Assembly (NCBI GenBank): GCA_022376925.1 | Contig: JAIOJX010000006.1 | Location: forward strand, 59,109,394-59,173,393 | Length of the DNA stretch: 64,000 bases | From: Tragulus kanchil | Lineage: Eukaryota; Chordata; Mammalia; Artiodactyla; Tragulidae | Direction: 5' to 3' | In this document: positions 49,706 to 59,560 of the stretch, in pieces | Layout of the letters: each line of letters opens with the position of its first letter | How positions within the stretch are numbered: the first letter of the stretch is position 1 | The notes under the pieces: model-generated | What the model saw: the letters and a program-made list of their open reading frames with translations, nothing else | Databases searched by the model: none | What the model was told of the DNA's origin: nothing | Made by a program: the position numbers and the translations under genes

Positions 49706-50605
49706 AGAAAATCATAGTAAATGAAACAACAGACAAAGAATTAATCTCCAAAATCTACAAGCAACTCAGACAACTCAGCACAGGGAAAATGAGCAGCCCA
49801 ATCAAAAAATGGGAAAAAGATCTAAAGAGACGCCTCTCCAAAGAGGACATACAAATGGCCCAAAAATACATGAAACGATGCTCAACCTCGCTCATTATCA
49901 GAGAAATGCAAATTAAAACCACAATGAGATACCACCTCACACCTGTCAGAATGGCCATCATCAACAAATCGACAGACAACAAATGCTGGAGAGGGTGTGG
50001 AGAAAAGGGAACCCTCTTGCATTGCTGGTCGGAATGTAAATTAGTACAACCTCTATGGAAGACAATATGGAGATTCCTTAAAAAACTAAAAATAGAAGCA
50101 GCATACGACCCAGCAATCCCACTATTAGGCCTATATCCTGATGAAATCAACTGAAAGAGGCACCTGTACCCCAATGTTCATTGCAGCTCTCTATACAATA
50201 GCCAGAACATGGAAGCAACCTAGATGTCCATCGACAAATGAATGGATCCAGAAGCTCTGGTACATATATACAATGGAATACTACTCAGCTGTTAAAAGAA
50301 ATGCAGAAGACTCAGTCCTAATGAGGTGGCTGGCTCTAGAACCTATCATAAAAAGTGAAGTAAGTCAAAAAGAGAAAGACAAGTATAGTATACTAACTCA
50401 TATATATGGGATCTAGCAAGATGGTCATGATAACACACGCAGTGAACTCATGAAAAAACAGAGAATAGACATAAAGACATTGTGGAGACCGAACAGTGGG
50501 AGGGAGTAACATGGAAACCTATACTGTCATGTGTAGAAAAGATAGCTATTGTCATTGTGCTAGGGGAATAGGAGTACCTACAACCACTTGGAGCGATGGT
50601 CTGGA

Positions 50606-50639
50606 GGGATGGGAGGGGGGGAACTGGGTGGGGGGAGGG
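50606..50639 (+). other. G-quadruplex motif in the L1-C 3' UTR
   Basis: Five G runs of three or more lie within 34 bases on the sense strand, in the 3' UTR where mammalian L1s commonly hold a G-rich polypurine tract. The matching motif of L1-B lies on the minus strand at 33,633-33,653 (four runs). Confidence 0.8.
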
Positions 50640-50747
50640 TCAAGGGATATGCATATGAATGATCTGGGAACATATATGTACAAAAATAAATAAATAAATA
50701 AATTAAAAAAAAATATTGAGCTTTAAAAAAAAAATAAATACAGTACA

Positions 50748-52295
50748 ATACGTTAGCACAGCGAATAGAGAAATCCAAGAATGATATCCACAAGTTAATA
50801 AGCATACTAAGTAGAGTACCAATTGGAGAATAATGCTAGAGCAGGATCCCCGTTGGGGATAAGGCAATGAGGACAGAACAGACTAAGAAATATAGTGGGG
50901 AAAGGGAAAAAGAGAAAGGGAGGATAGAAGAGAAATATAGAATAATATTGCAAAGTTAAATATAGGGAGATAAAGATTTGTATGTATTAGAATTTAGTGC
51001 TATAGGAAAGGAGCTTCAGAGAAAGCAAAGAATTATAGAGGAGGTAGTAGTACAAATGAAAAAATTATTAAAAATTAAAAGATCTAAATTTTATAGAAAA
51101 ATATAGAAAAACAAAGCAAAAATAATAAAAACAAACAAAACTCCCACAGAACCTTAAAAGGCCAATGGGGAACCAGAAGTTTATACCAAAATAAAATGCG
51201 TGGTTTAAAAGGAAAAAAAAAAAAAATTTATGTAAACTTGAATATATTCAGTCTTACTGATAAGATTAGTAGCTTCAATAGAATTCAGTGAAGGAAATGA
51301 ACACACCCGCTCTCTCTCTCACCCACACCCCCAAGAAAAGAAAAAAAAAAAAAAAAGCGGTGGGTGCACTGAGTGGGTTTGGAAAAAAGAGAAAAAAAAA
51401 AAATTGAAACAAAGTAATACAATACAAAAAATGAAATTTTAAAGTCCAGCAGTAACTCTAGCTTCAGACAAAACGTGAAAATAGTGTTTATGTTCTTCTG
51501 TCTCTTGCTGACTATTCAGGAATTATCAGTCTTTTTCTTGCCTCTGGCAGTGGTTGGATCTGAAGACCTCTTTGACTGCTTGTTTTGGCCTATTCCAGAA
51601 TTAAAAGGCCCGCCCAGGCTGGCCCTGGGAGTTTCTTAATCCAAATCCCTTTTCTTGCTGGGTGGAGCTAAGTTCCCTCCCTGTAGCTTGACCAGCAGCT
51701 CTGCAGTTTGACCAGCAGCCAAACTACAGTAGGGAAAATGGCGTCTGTCTCACAGAGGATTTATTCCCACACGCTCTATGGGAAGCACTTCCACAGTGCC
51801 CCCGACCCTGCTGCAGGCCACCGTCGACCTCCGCCACCGCGGGAGACGTCAGGTTACTCAGAGGTGAGTCTGGCTCAGTCTCATGCAGGATCGCTATTCC
51901 TCTCTCCCGGATCACAGTGCGCAGCGACTTTCCAGTCCTCCTCGGCAGCTCTGTGATCGGGTTAATGGTAACCTCCTCCAAAGGGAACTGAGTGCCGCCC
52001 TTCCGAGGCCTGCTCAAGGGCACTTCTAGCTCAAGGGGGCACCTGGTCCCTCCAAAGCAGGTCTGGCTCAGTCCCTTGTGGGTGTTAGTGCTCCTCTCCC
52101 GGGTTTTGATCTGCAACAGGCTTTGCGGCTTTGGCCCGCCCAGCCTCTCCGGCCGGTATGAGGTTTGACTTTTAAAAGTGCGATTGCGCCCCTCCTACCG
52201 TCTTGATGCGGCTTCTCCTTTGTTCTTCGATGTGGGGTGTCCTCTCTGTGATCAGATCCAACCTCCTTTCGTCGATGGTTTCCCAGGAACTCTTC
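50748..52295 (-). promoter_or_regulatory. L1-B 5' UTR, distal part
   Basis: This is the promoter-bearing end of L1-B; the proximal part is at 38,791-39,256 on the other side of L1-C. On the plus strand, 50,748-51,430 is A-rich and 51,600-52,290 is GC-richer. A YY1-like core (aaaatggcg) lies at 51,735-51,743 on the plus strand, antisense to the element. The sequence is unlike the L1-C 5' UTR. Assignment rests mainly on the nested TSDs, which leave no other origin for it. Confidence 0.7.
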
Positions 52296-52446
52296 CTGTC
52301 TGGTTTTTCACTGTTTGTATATAGGGATGCGAGTGACTTCTGTGTATTGATTTTGTATCCTGCAACTTTGCTGAAATTGTCGACTAGCTCTAGCAGTTTT
52401 CTAATAGTGTCTTTGAGGTTTTATGCATAAAGGATTATGTTGGCTG

Positions 52447-52488
52447 CAAATAGAGTTTTACTTCTTTTCCAAATTGGATTACTTTCAG

Positions 52489-52520
<32 letters not shown>

Positions 52521-54842
52521 CGTACTGCTTTAACTAGAACTTCCAGGACTATGCTGACTAATAGTGGAGAAAGTGAACACCCACGTCATGTTCCTAATCT
52601 TAGAGGAAATACTTTCACTTTTTCACCATTGAGAATAATGTTTGCTGTGCACTTGCTATACATGGCTTTCACTATGTTGAGGTAGGTTCCTTCTATGCCC
52701 AGACAAGGAATTAATTTCCAAAATATACAAATAACTCAGACAACTCAACACCGAAAAAGAAACAAGCCAATCAAAAAATGGGGAAAAGACCCACCTAAAG
52801 AGACATCTATGCAAAGAAAACATACAGATGGTCAAAAAACACTTGAAAAGATGCCCATCGTCACTTATTATTAGAGAAACACAAATCAGAACTACAATGA
52901 AAGGCTTCCCTGGTGGTCCAGTGGGTAAGGACACCGCCTTGCCGTAAAAGGGGTGCTGGTTCAACCCCTGGCCTGGGAAGATCCCACGTGCCATGGAGTG
53001 GCTGGACCAACGTGTCCAACTACTGAGCCGGAGTTCTGGAGCGCATGAACCCAGAGCCGGTGCTCTGCGAAGAGAGAGGCCACTGTGATGGGAGGCCCAC
53101 ACTGGCCAAAGAACAAAAATAAACAAATGGAAGACCAATAGAAGTGGCCAAAAAAACAAAAAACAAAACAGAAAAAAACATACGCATATATATATGTGTG
53201 TGCGTGTGTGTGTGTATGTGTATATATATACTGAAAAAAAGAAAAACTACAATGAATTATCATCTCACATCAGTCAGAATGGCCACCATTGAAAAGTCTA
53301 TAGATAATAAATGCTGGAGAAGTTTTGGAGAAAAGGGAACACTCCTGCATTATTTGTGGCAATGTAAATTGATACAGTCTCTATGGAATACAGCATGGAG
53401 ATACCTTAAAAAACTAAATATAGAAGCACCATACGACCCAGAAATACCACTATTAGGCTTATATCCTAATGAAATAAAAATTGAAAGAGACATCTGTGCC
53501 CCAATGTTCATTGCAGCTCTCTGTGCAATAGCTAGAACATGGAAGCAACCTAGATTTCCATCGATGAATGAATGGATAAAGAAGCTCTGGTACATATATA
53601 CAATAGAATACTTCTCAGATATAAAAAGAAATAAACAATAGTGTGATTTGCTGGGGCCAAATAGAGTTTTACTTCTTTTCCAAATTGGATTACTTTCAGT
53701 TTTTTTTTTTTTTTTTTTTTTTTTATGTCGTACTGCTTTAACTAGAACTTCCAGGACTATGCTGACTAATAGTGGAGAAAGTGAACACCCACGTCATGTT
53801 CCTAATCTTAGAGGAAATACTTTCACTTTTTCACCATTGAGAATAATGTTTGCTGTGCACTTGCTATACATGGCTTTCACTATGTTGAGGTAGGTTCCTT
53901 CTATGCCCAGACAAGGAATTAATTTCCAAAATATACAAATAACTCAGACAACTCAACACCGAAAAAGAAACAAGCCAATCAAAAAATGGGGAAAAGACCC
54001 ACCTAAAGAGACATCTATGCAAAGAAAACATACAGATGGTCAAAAAACACTTGAAAAGATGCCCATCGTCACTTATTATTAGAGAAACACAAATCAGAAC
54101 TACAATGAAAGGCTTCCCTGGTGGTCCAGTGGGTAAGGACACCGCCTTGCCGTAAAAGGGGTGCTGGTTCAACCCCTGGCCTGGGAAGATCCCACGTGCC
54201 ATGGAGTGGCTGGACCAACGTGTCCAACTACTGAGCCGGAGTTCTGGAGCGCATGAACCCAGAGCCGGTGCTCTGCGAAGAGAGAGGCCACTGTGATGGG
54301 AGGCCCACACTGGCCAAAGAACAAAAATAAACAAATGGAAGACCAATAGAAGTGGCCAAAAAAACAAAAAACAAAACAGAAAAAAACATACGCATATATA
54401 TATGTGTGTGCGTGTGTGTGTGTGTATGTGTATATATATACTGAAAAAAAGAAAAACTACAATGAATTATCATCTCACATCAGTCAGAATGGCCACCATT
54501 GAAAAGTCTATAGATAATAAATGCTGGAGAAGTTTTGGAGAAAAGGGAACACTCCTGCATTATTTGTGGCAATGTAAATTGATACAGTCTCTATGGAATA
54601 CAGCATGGAGATACCTTAAAAAACTAAATATAGAAGCACCATACGACCCAGAAATACCACTATTAGGCTTATATCCTAATGAAATAAAAATTGAAAGAGA
54701 CATCTGTGCCCCAATGTTCATTGCAGCTCTCTGTGCAATAGCTAGAACATGGAAGCAACCTAGATTTCCATCGATGAATGAATGGATAAAGAAGCTCTGG
54801 TACATATATACAATAGAATACTTCTCAGATATAAAAAGAAAT
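52447..54842. other. Tandem duplication 14 (probable assembly artefact)
   Basis: 52447-53632 recurs at 53658-54842. The offset changes 1211, 1208, 1210 through a T28/T25 run and a two-base difference in a TG repeat. A 25-base spacer lies between. The unit spans the L1-A inversion point and an entire SINE insertion with its TSD. Confidence 0.95.
52902..53244 (+). mobile_element. CHR-like SINE in L1-A with 12-bp TSD (repeated at about 54110-54454)
   Basis: Head ggcttccctggtggtccagt and a full body with gaccaatagaagtggcc, but the C-rich 3' segment is replaced by an A-rich tail followed by a TA/TG microsatellite (about 53,182-53,231). A perfect TSD, aactacaatgaa, lies at 52890-52901 and 53245-53256. 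The second occurrence is duplication 14. Confidence 0.93.
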
Positions 54843-54957
54843 GCAGAAGAATCAGTATTAATGAGGTGGATAAATCTAGAACCTATTATACAAAGTGAAG
54901 TAAGTAAAAATGTAAACGATGAATACAGTATATTAATGCATATATATGGTATCTACT
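53245..54957 (+). pseudogene. L1-A ORF2 C-terminal fragment
   Basis: Plus-strand ORF2 C-terminus: Cys-region [18 protein letters not shown] (two of the usual cysteines changed), then [20 protein letters not shown] and the end HIYGIY at 54,957. The frame is open for 185 codons in the second duplication copy (54,402-54,959). The first copy breaks off at 53,632. It is 5'-truncated, so it cannot be functional. Its ORF2 start side is the inverted segment. Confidence 0.87.
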
Positions 54958-55309
54958 GAGATGGTACCCATAAATGCACACATAAAGCAGAGATAGAGAA
55001 ACAGACATAAGGAGCAGAGCTGGGGACATTGTGGGGATGGAGGACTGGATGAGATGTATGGAGGGAGCAATGGGGAGGCCTACACTGTCATGTGTAATAG
55101 AGATGGCCACTGTGGTTAAGCTCTAAGACTAAGGGAACCTATATGGGGACTAAGCATCAACCTGAGGGGGTGGGGGTGGAAAGGTGGAAGAGGAAGAGAG
55201 GGCTCAAGTGAGAGGGGTCAGGGTTGTACCTATGCCTGTTGGGAGATTATGTATACCTGTAAAGAAGATAGCTTCGCTGCACTTCTGAAGCTAATGCAAT
55301 ATCGTAATA

Positions 55310-55312
55310 TAC

Positions 55313-55356
<44 letters not shown>
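55310..55356. repeat. (AT)n microsatellite near the L1-A 3' end
   Basis: A near-perfect AT run follows an imperfect atatac stretch. It sits just before the A-rich 3' end of L1-A. Confidence 0.95.
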
Positions 55357-55359
<3 letters not shown>

Positions 55360-55457
55360 CCAATTAACAAAAACAAAAACAACAAAAAACCACTTGGCTT
55401 TAGGCTTTAGTCACTCAGAGCTTCATGAAGTAAAAGTTTATTAAGAAAAAAGGATAG

Positions 55458-55749
55458 GGCCTTCCCCGGTGATCCAGTGGGTAAATAGTCCACCTTGCAT
55501 TGTAAGGTGGGCCACTTTGATCCCTGGCTAGGGAAGATCTCACATGCTGCGGAGCGGCTGGACTGGTATGTCCAATTAGGAGCCAGTGTTCTGGAGTGCA
55601 TATGCCCAGAGCTGGTGCTCTGCTGCAGGAGAGGCTGCTGCAATGGGAGTCGCACACAGGCCAAAGAAGAAAGATGGGTGAAAATAAATAAATGAAAGAC
55701 CAATAAAAAAGTGGCCAAAAATAAAAGAAAAAAAAAGAAAGAAAGAAAG
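55458..55749 (+). mobile_element. CHR-like SINE right of the L1 nest
   Basis: It begins ggccttccccggtgatccag, has a full body and the gaccaataaaaaagtggcc variant, and ends in an A-rich tail decayed to (GAAA)n. A 12-bp TSD with one mismatch lies at 55446-55457 and 55750-55761 (aaaaaaggatag, aaaaagggatag). Confidence 0.92.
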
Positions 55750-55761
55750 AAAAAGGGATAG

Positions 55762-56229
55762 AGAAAGAGAGCTTCCAGCACAGGCACTGGAAGGGGAGAT
55801 TGAAGACAACTCTTCTTAGCCAATTCAGGTAAGACAATTTGTATTTTGCTGACATTTAACAAAACAATTGATCAAAATAATATCTTAAAGTTGAAAGGGC
55901 CTTGTGCAGTCACACATCAACAACATTAACATGAGATTAGCTACACGATAGCCTCCAGGCTTCAGGGCTAGGTGAGACATTCTAATGTAAAGGCCTTGCT
56001 AGGCCCACAACATTAATATAAGACAACAGACTTAGTTTCAGTGTTGATCTTTATCATAAAAACTTTTCAGGTGGTAAAAATGTTTATCTTTCTTTTTCTT
56101 CCCCCTCGTCCTGCCCCTTCTTGGACATGCTGACCTCTTTATCAAATCTGCCTAGTCACTCCTTTCAGCATTATAACATACATTTTAGTTTAAATGTAGT
56201 TATTATATAAATATATATATATATATTAT
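55762..56229. other. Unique AT-rich sequence
   Basis: No gene or known repeat is seen, apart from a short (AT)n at about 56,207-56,226. Confidence 0.5.
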
Positions 56230-56412
56230 TTGGACTATCACCTATCAATACAGGATATGTGAGTTAGATTCTTTGATAGAGATGGTACTCTGGTGAAGGA
56301 AATGTCAGTCCACTCCATTACTCTTTCCTGGAAAATCATATAGACACAACAGCCTGGCAGTCTATAGTCCGTGGTTCTGCAAAAGAGTAAGACATAATTT
56401 AGCAACTAAAAC
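56230..56412 (+). mobile_element. Old Bov-tA-type SINE
   Basis: A diverged head is followed by the Bov-tA body (ccactccattactctttcctgg) and a tail resembling aagagtaagacataatttagc. It is clearly older than the copies at 12.9 and 31.4 kb. Confidence 0.75.
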
Positions 56413-56553
56413 AATAACAGCAATATATATTATATAACATGGACTTCCTGGAAACTTAAGAGTTTACAGATTATTCTTATCATTCTTATTTTTTAGAAAT
56501 TTTAATACCTATAGAGAAAATTTAGAAGGACATTCTAAAAATAGTGATAAAAT

Positions 56554-56847
56554 GTGTTTCCCTGATGGTCCAGTGTTTAATAATCCACTTGCCAATGGAG
56601 AGGGCACAGGTTCTATCCCTGGTCCAGTAATACCCCACATATCATGGAGCAATTAAGGTCATATGCTGCAACTACTGAAGCACTATGGTCTAGACCCCAC
56701 GTGCTACAACTACTGAGTTGGTGTGCTGCAACTACTGAAGCCCATGTGCCTGAACCTCATGCTTCACAACAAGAGTAACCACCATAACATGCAGCAGCAA
56801 TTAGGGAAAGCCCGTGTACAGAAACAAAGACTTAGTATTGCTAAAAA
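56554..56847 (+). mobile_element. CHR-2-type SINE, older
   Basis: A head near tttccctgatggtccagt is followed by a body repeating the phrase tgcaactactgaag, typical of CHR-2 SINEs of cetartiodactyls, and an A12 tail (56,835-56,847). It differs from the young CHR-like family. Confidence 0.8.
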
Positions 56848-56983
56848 AAAAAAAAGAAGAAGAGACCCCAAAAGAGACTGAGCCAGACTTGCCTCTGAGT
56901 GTTTGGGAGTCTTTGGCAGAGGTTGACAGTGGTCTGCTGCAGGGTCAGCAGAAATGCTGGTACAGCATGCTGGCATAAGTACT

Positions 56984-57246
56984 CTTTTTTCTTTTTGGCC
57001 ACTTCTATTGGTCTTTCATTTATTTCCATCTTTTGTTCTTTGGCCTGTGTGGGCCTCCCGTCACAGTGGCCTCTCTTGTTGCAGAGCACCGGCTCTGGGT
57101 GCATGCCCTCCAGAGTTCTGGCTCAATAGTTGCACACATCAGTCCAGCCGCTCAGCAGCACATGGGATCTTCTAGGGCCAGGGATCGAACCAGGGCCCCT
57201 TGCACTGCAAGGTGGTGTCCTTACCCACTGGACCATCAGGGAAGCC
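56984..57246 (-). mobile_element. CHR-like SINE in BovB-1 (partial repeat at 58275-58361)
   Basis: The minus strand reads ggcttccctgatggtccagt through B box and body to ggccaaagaac and the gaccaatagaagtggcc block, without the C-rich segment. Flanks tggcataagt and tggcaaaaat form a weak TSD. The fragment at 58,275-58,361 is the start of the duplication-15 second copy. Confidence 0.9.
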
Positions 57247-59292
57247 TTGGCAAAAATAGTTTTGCAAAAGGTTGTCATTACCCCTACCATAGTTTGACCT
57301 GAGGCCAAATCAAAGGGAGGGGAACTCAGACCCACCCATCAGCAGGTTAAAGATTTATTGAACATGGCCCTGCCCACCAGAACAAGACCCAACATTGCCC
57401 ACAGTCAGTCCCAACCATCAGGAAGCTTCCACAAGACACTCAGAGAGCATCTATCAGAGAGCAGACATTGTGAAAACCACAATCACAGAAAACTAACCAA
57501 ACTGACATGGATCACAGCCTTATCTAACTCAATAAAACTGTGAGCAATGCAGTGTAGGGGCACCCAAGATGGATGATTCATGGTGGGGAGTTCTAACAAA
57601 AGTTGGCCCAGTGAAGAAGAGAATGGCAAACCACTTCAGCATCCTTGTCTTGGAAACACCATCAGTTCAATTGCTTTGTCATGTCTGACTCTTTGACACC
57701 ATGGACTGCAGCATGCCAGGCCTCCCTGTCCTTCACCATATCGTGGAGCCCACTCAATGCATGTCCATTGACTCAGTGATGCCATCCTACCATCTTGTCC
57801 TATGTTATTCCCTCTGCTTTTGCCTTCTATTTTTCCCAACGTCAGGCTCTTTTGCAATGAGTTATCTTTTCGCATTAGGTGGTCAAAGTATTGGAGCTTC
57901 AGCTTCATCATCAGTCCCTCCAATAAATATTCATGGTTTATTTCCTTTAGGATTGACTGGTTTGATCTTCTTGCAGACCGAGCTACTATCGGTAGCCTTC
58001 TATAACACCACAGTTCAAAGGCATCAATTTTTTGGCACTCAGCCTTATTCGGTTCAGTTCTTACATCCATGCAGGACTACTGTGAAAACCATAGCTTTGA
58101 CTATACAGACTTTTATTGGCAAAGTGATGTCTCTGCTTTTAATACGTTGTCTAGGTTTGTCATAACTTCTCTTCAAGCCACTCAGCCCTTATGTACTTCT
58201 CTCATGCAGATATTTGTTTTTGATATCTCTTGTTGCACCCTCAGCCCAGGTCCAAGTGCAAAGCCAGCTCAGCACACTGGGATCTTCTAGGGCCAGGGAT
58301 CGAACCAGGGCCCCTTGCACTGCAAGGTGGTGTCCTTACCCACTGGACCATCAGGGAAGCCTTGGCAAAAATAGTTTTGCAAAAGGTTGTCATTACCCCT
58401 ACCATAGTTTGACCTGAGGCCAAATCAAAGGGAGGGGAACTCAGACCCACCCATCAGCAGGTTAAAGATTTATTGAACATGGCCCTGCCCACCAGAACAA
58501 GACCCAACATTGCCCACAGTCAGTCCCAACCATCAGGAAGCTTCCACAAGACACTCAGAGAGCATCTATCAGAGAGCAGACATTGTGAAAACCACAATCA
58601 CAGAAAACTAACCAAACTGACATGGATCACAGCCTTATCTAACTCAATAAAACTGTGAGCAATGCAGTGTAGGGGCACCCAAGATGGATGATTCATGGTG
58701 GGGAGTTCTAACAAAAGTTGGCCCAGTGAAGAAGAGAATGGCAAACCACTTCAGCATCCTTGTCTTGGAAACACCATCAGTTCAATTGCTTTGTCATGTC
58801 TGACTCTTTGACACCATGGACTGCAGCATGCCAGGCCTCCCTGTCCTTCACCATATCGTGGAGCCCACTCAATGCATGTCCATTGACTCAGTGATGCCAT
58901 CCTACCATCTTGTCCTATGTTATTCCCTCTGCTTTTGCCTTCTATTTTTCCCAACGTCAGGCTCTTTTGCAATGAGTTATCTTTTCGCATTAGGTGGTCA
59001 AAGTATTGGAGCTTCAGCTTCATCATCAGTCCCTCCAATAAATATTCATGGTTTATTTCCTTTAGGATTGACTGGTTTGATCTTCTTGCAGACCGAGCTA
59101 CTATCGGTAGCCTTCTATAACACCACAGTTCAAAGGCATCAATTTTTTGGCACTCAGCCTTATGTACGGTTCAGTTCTTACATCCATGCAGGACTACTGT
59201 GAAAACCATAGCTTTGACTATACAGACTTTTATTGGCAAAGTGATGTCTCTGCTTTTTAATACGTTGTCTAGGTTTGTCATAACTTCTCTTC
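57160..59292. other. Tandem duplication 15 (probable assembly artefact)
   Basis: About 57160-58174 recurs at about 58275-59292, at offset 1115 rising to 1118 (two- and one-base indels). An unmatched, garbled spacer of about 100 bases (58,175-58,274) lies between. Confidence 0.94.
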
Positions 59293-59560
59293 CAAGAATC
59301 AAACATCTTTTAATTTCTTGGCCGCAGTCACCATCTGCAGTTATTTTAGAGCTCAAGGAAGCAAGGTCTGTCACTGCTTTCATTGCGTGCCCATCTATTT
59401 GCCATGAAGTGATGGGATTTAATGCCATGATATTTGTTTTTTGAATATTCTGTTTTTGGCCAGGTTTTTCACTCTCTTATTTTACCTTTTATCAAGAGGT
59501 ACAATTTCCTCTTTACTTTCTGCCATAAGAGTGGTGTCATAAGGGTTATTTCATACTACT
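57661..59560 (-). mobile_element. BovB-2: minus-strand BovB inserted in BovB-1
   Basis: The 3' end lies at 57,661 and RT-side sequence lies near 59,450-59,560. The minus strand encodes the typical post-RT blocks (for example SLSSKITADGDCGQEIKRCL at about 59,300-59,370). It is 5'-truncated at the RT. BovB-1 resumes on the right side with the next part of its sequence, which supports insertion rather than two neighbouring fragments. Duplications 15 and 16 repeat it in part. Confidence 0.8.

Larger units (their letters stand above)
44342..50416 (+). pseudogene. L1-C ORF2 (endonuclease-reverse transcriptase), two frameshifts
   Basis: The endonuclease domain is complete (residues 1-238), with apparent catalytic residues N13, E42 (CLQESH), D144 and N146 (VGDFNTP), D204 and H229 (SDHNA). 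The RT palm follows, with [14 protein letters not shown] and FADDM at 47,547-47,558 (again at about 48,693). The C-terminal Cys motif [14 protein letters not shown] is near 49,985. After removing duplications 12 and 13 the gene is about 3.82 kb, or 1,272 codons, the normal L1 length. Two defects remain. One extra A in a run of five (47,739-47,743), present in both copies, shifts the frame after IPFTIATK. A two-base loss near 50,148 shifts it again before the last 90 codons (50,141-50,416). Both could be consensus errors. Confidence 0.9.
39257..50735 (+). mobile_element. L1-C: full-length young L1 inserted in the L1-B 5' UTR
   Basis: A perfect 12-bp TSD (aaatacagtaca) lies at 39245-39256 and 50736-50747. 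In order: CpG-rich 5' UTR (39,257 to the ORF1 start), ORF1, a 57-base spacer, ORF2, and a 3' UTR with a G-rich tract and an A-rich tail (about 50,684-50,735). The apparent 11.5 kb shrinks to about 6.8 kb once duplications 10-13 are collapsed. A perfect TSD, a complete 5' end and an intact ORF1 make it the youngest L1 here. Confidence 0.94.
33542..52295 (-). mobile_element. L1-B: minus-strand L1 with both ends but an internal deletion
   Basis: Flanked by a 13-bp TSD with one mismatch (ctgtctgattttt 33529-33541, ctgtctggttttt 52296-52308). Reading from 52,295 downward: a 5' UTR of about 2 kb split by L1-C (52,295-50,748 and 39,256-38,791), ORF1 from 38,790, a shortened ORF2 and a 3' UTR ending in an A-rich tail (T-rich plus-strand sequence at 33,542). 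Excluding L1-C and collapsing duplications 8 and 9, it is about 5.0 kb. About 2 kb of ORF2 is missing. L1-C sits within its 5' UTR. Confidence 0.9.
32638..55390 (+). mobile_element. L1-A: 5'-inverted (twin-primed) L1 that hosts two later L1s
   Basis: The outer element has TSD cacttggctt at 32628-32637 and 55391-55400. Its inverted 5' segment is in two pieces, 32638 to about 33541 and about 52309-52700, both reading ORF2 on the minus strand. From 52701 the orientation flips to plus and continues with the very next part of ORF2 ([14 protein letters not shown]), through the C-terminus to a 3' UTR and A/T-rich end near 55,390. The two segments adjoin within a few bases on the ORF2 map, the signature of twin priming. 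It is cut by L1-B, by a SINE at 52902-53244 and by duplication 14. 5' truncation leaves no ORF1 or endonuclease. Confidence 0.88.
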
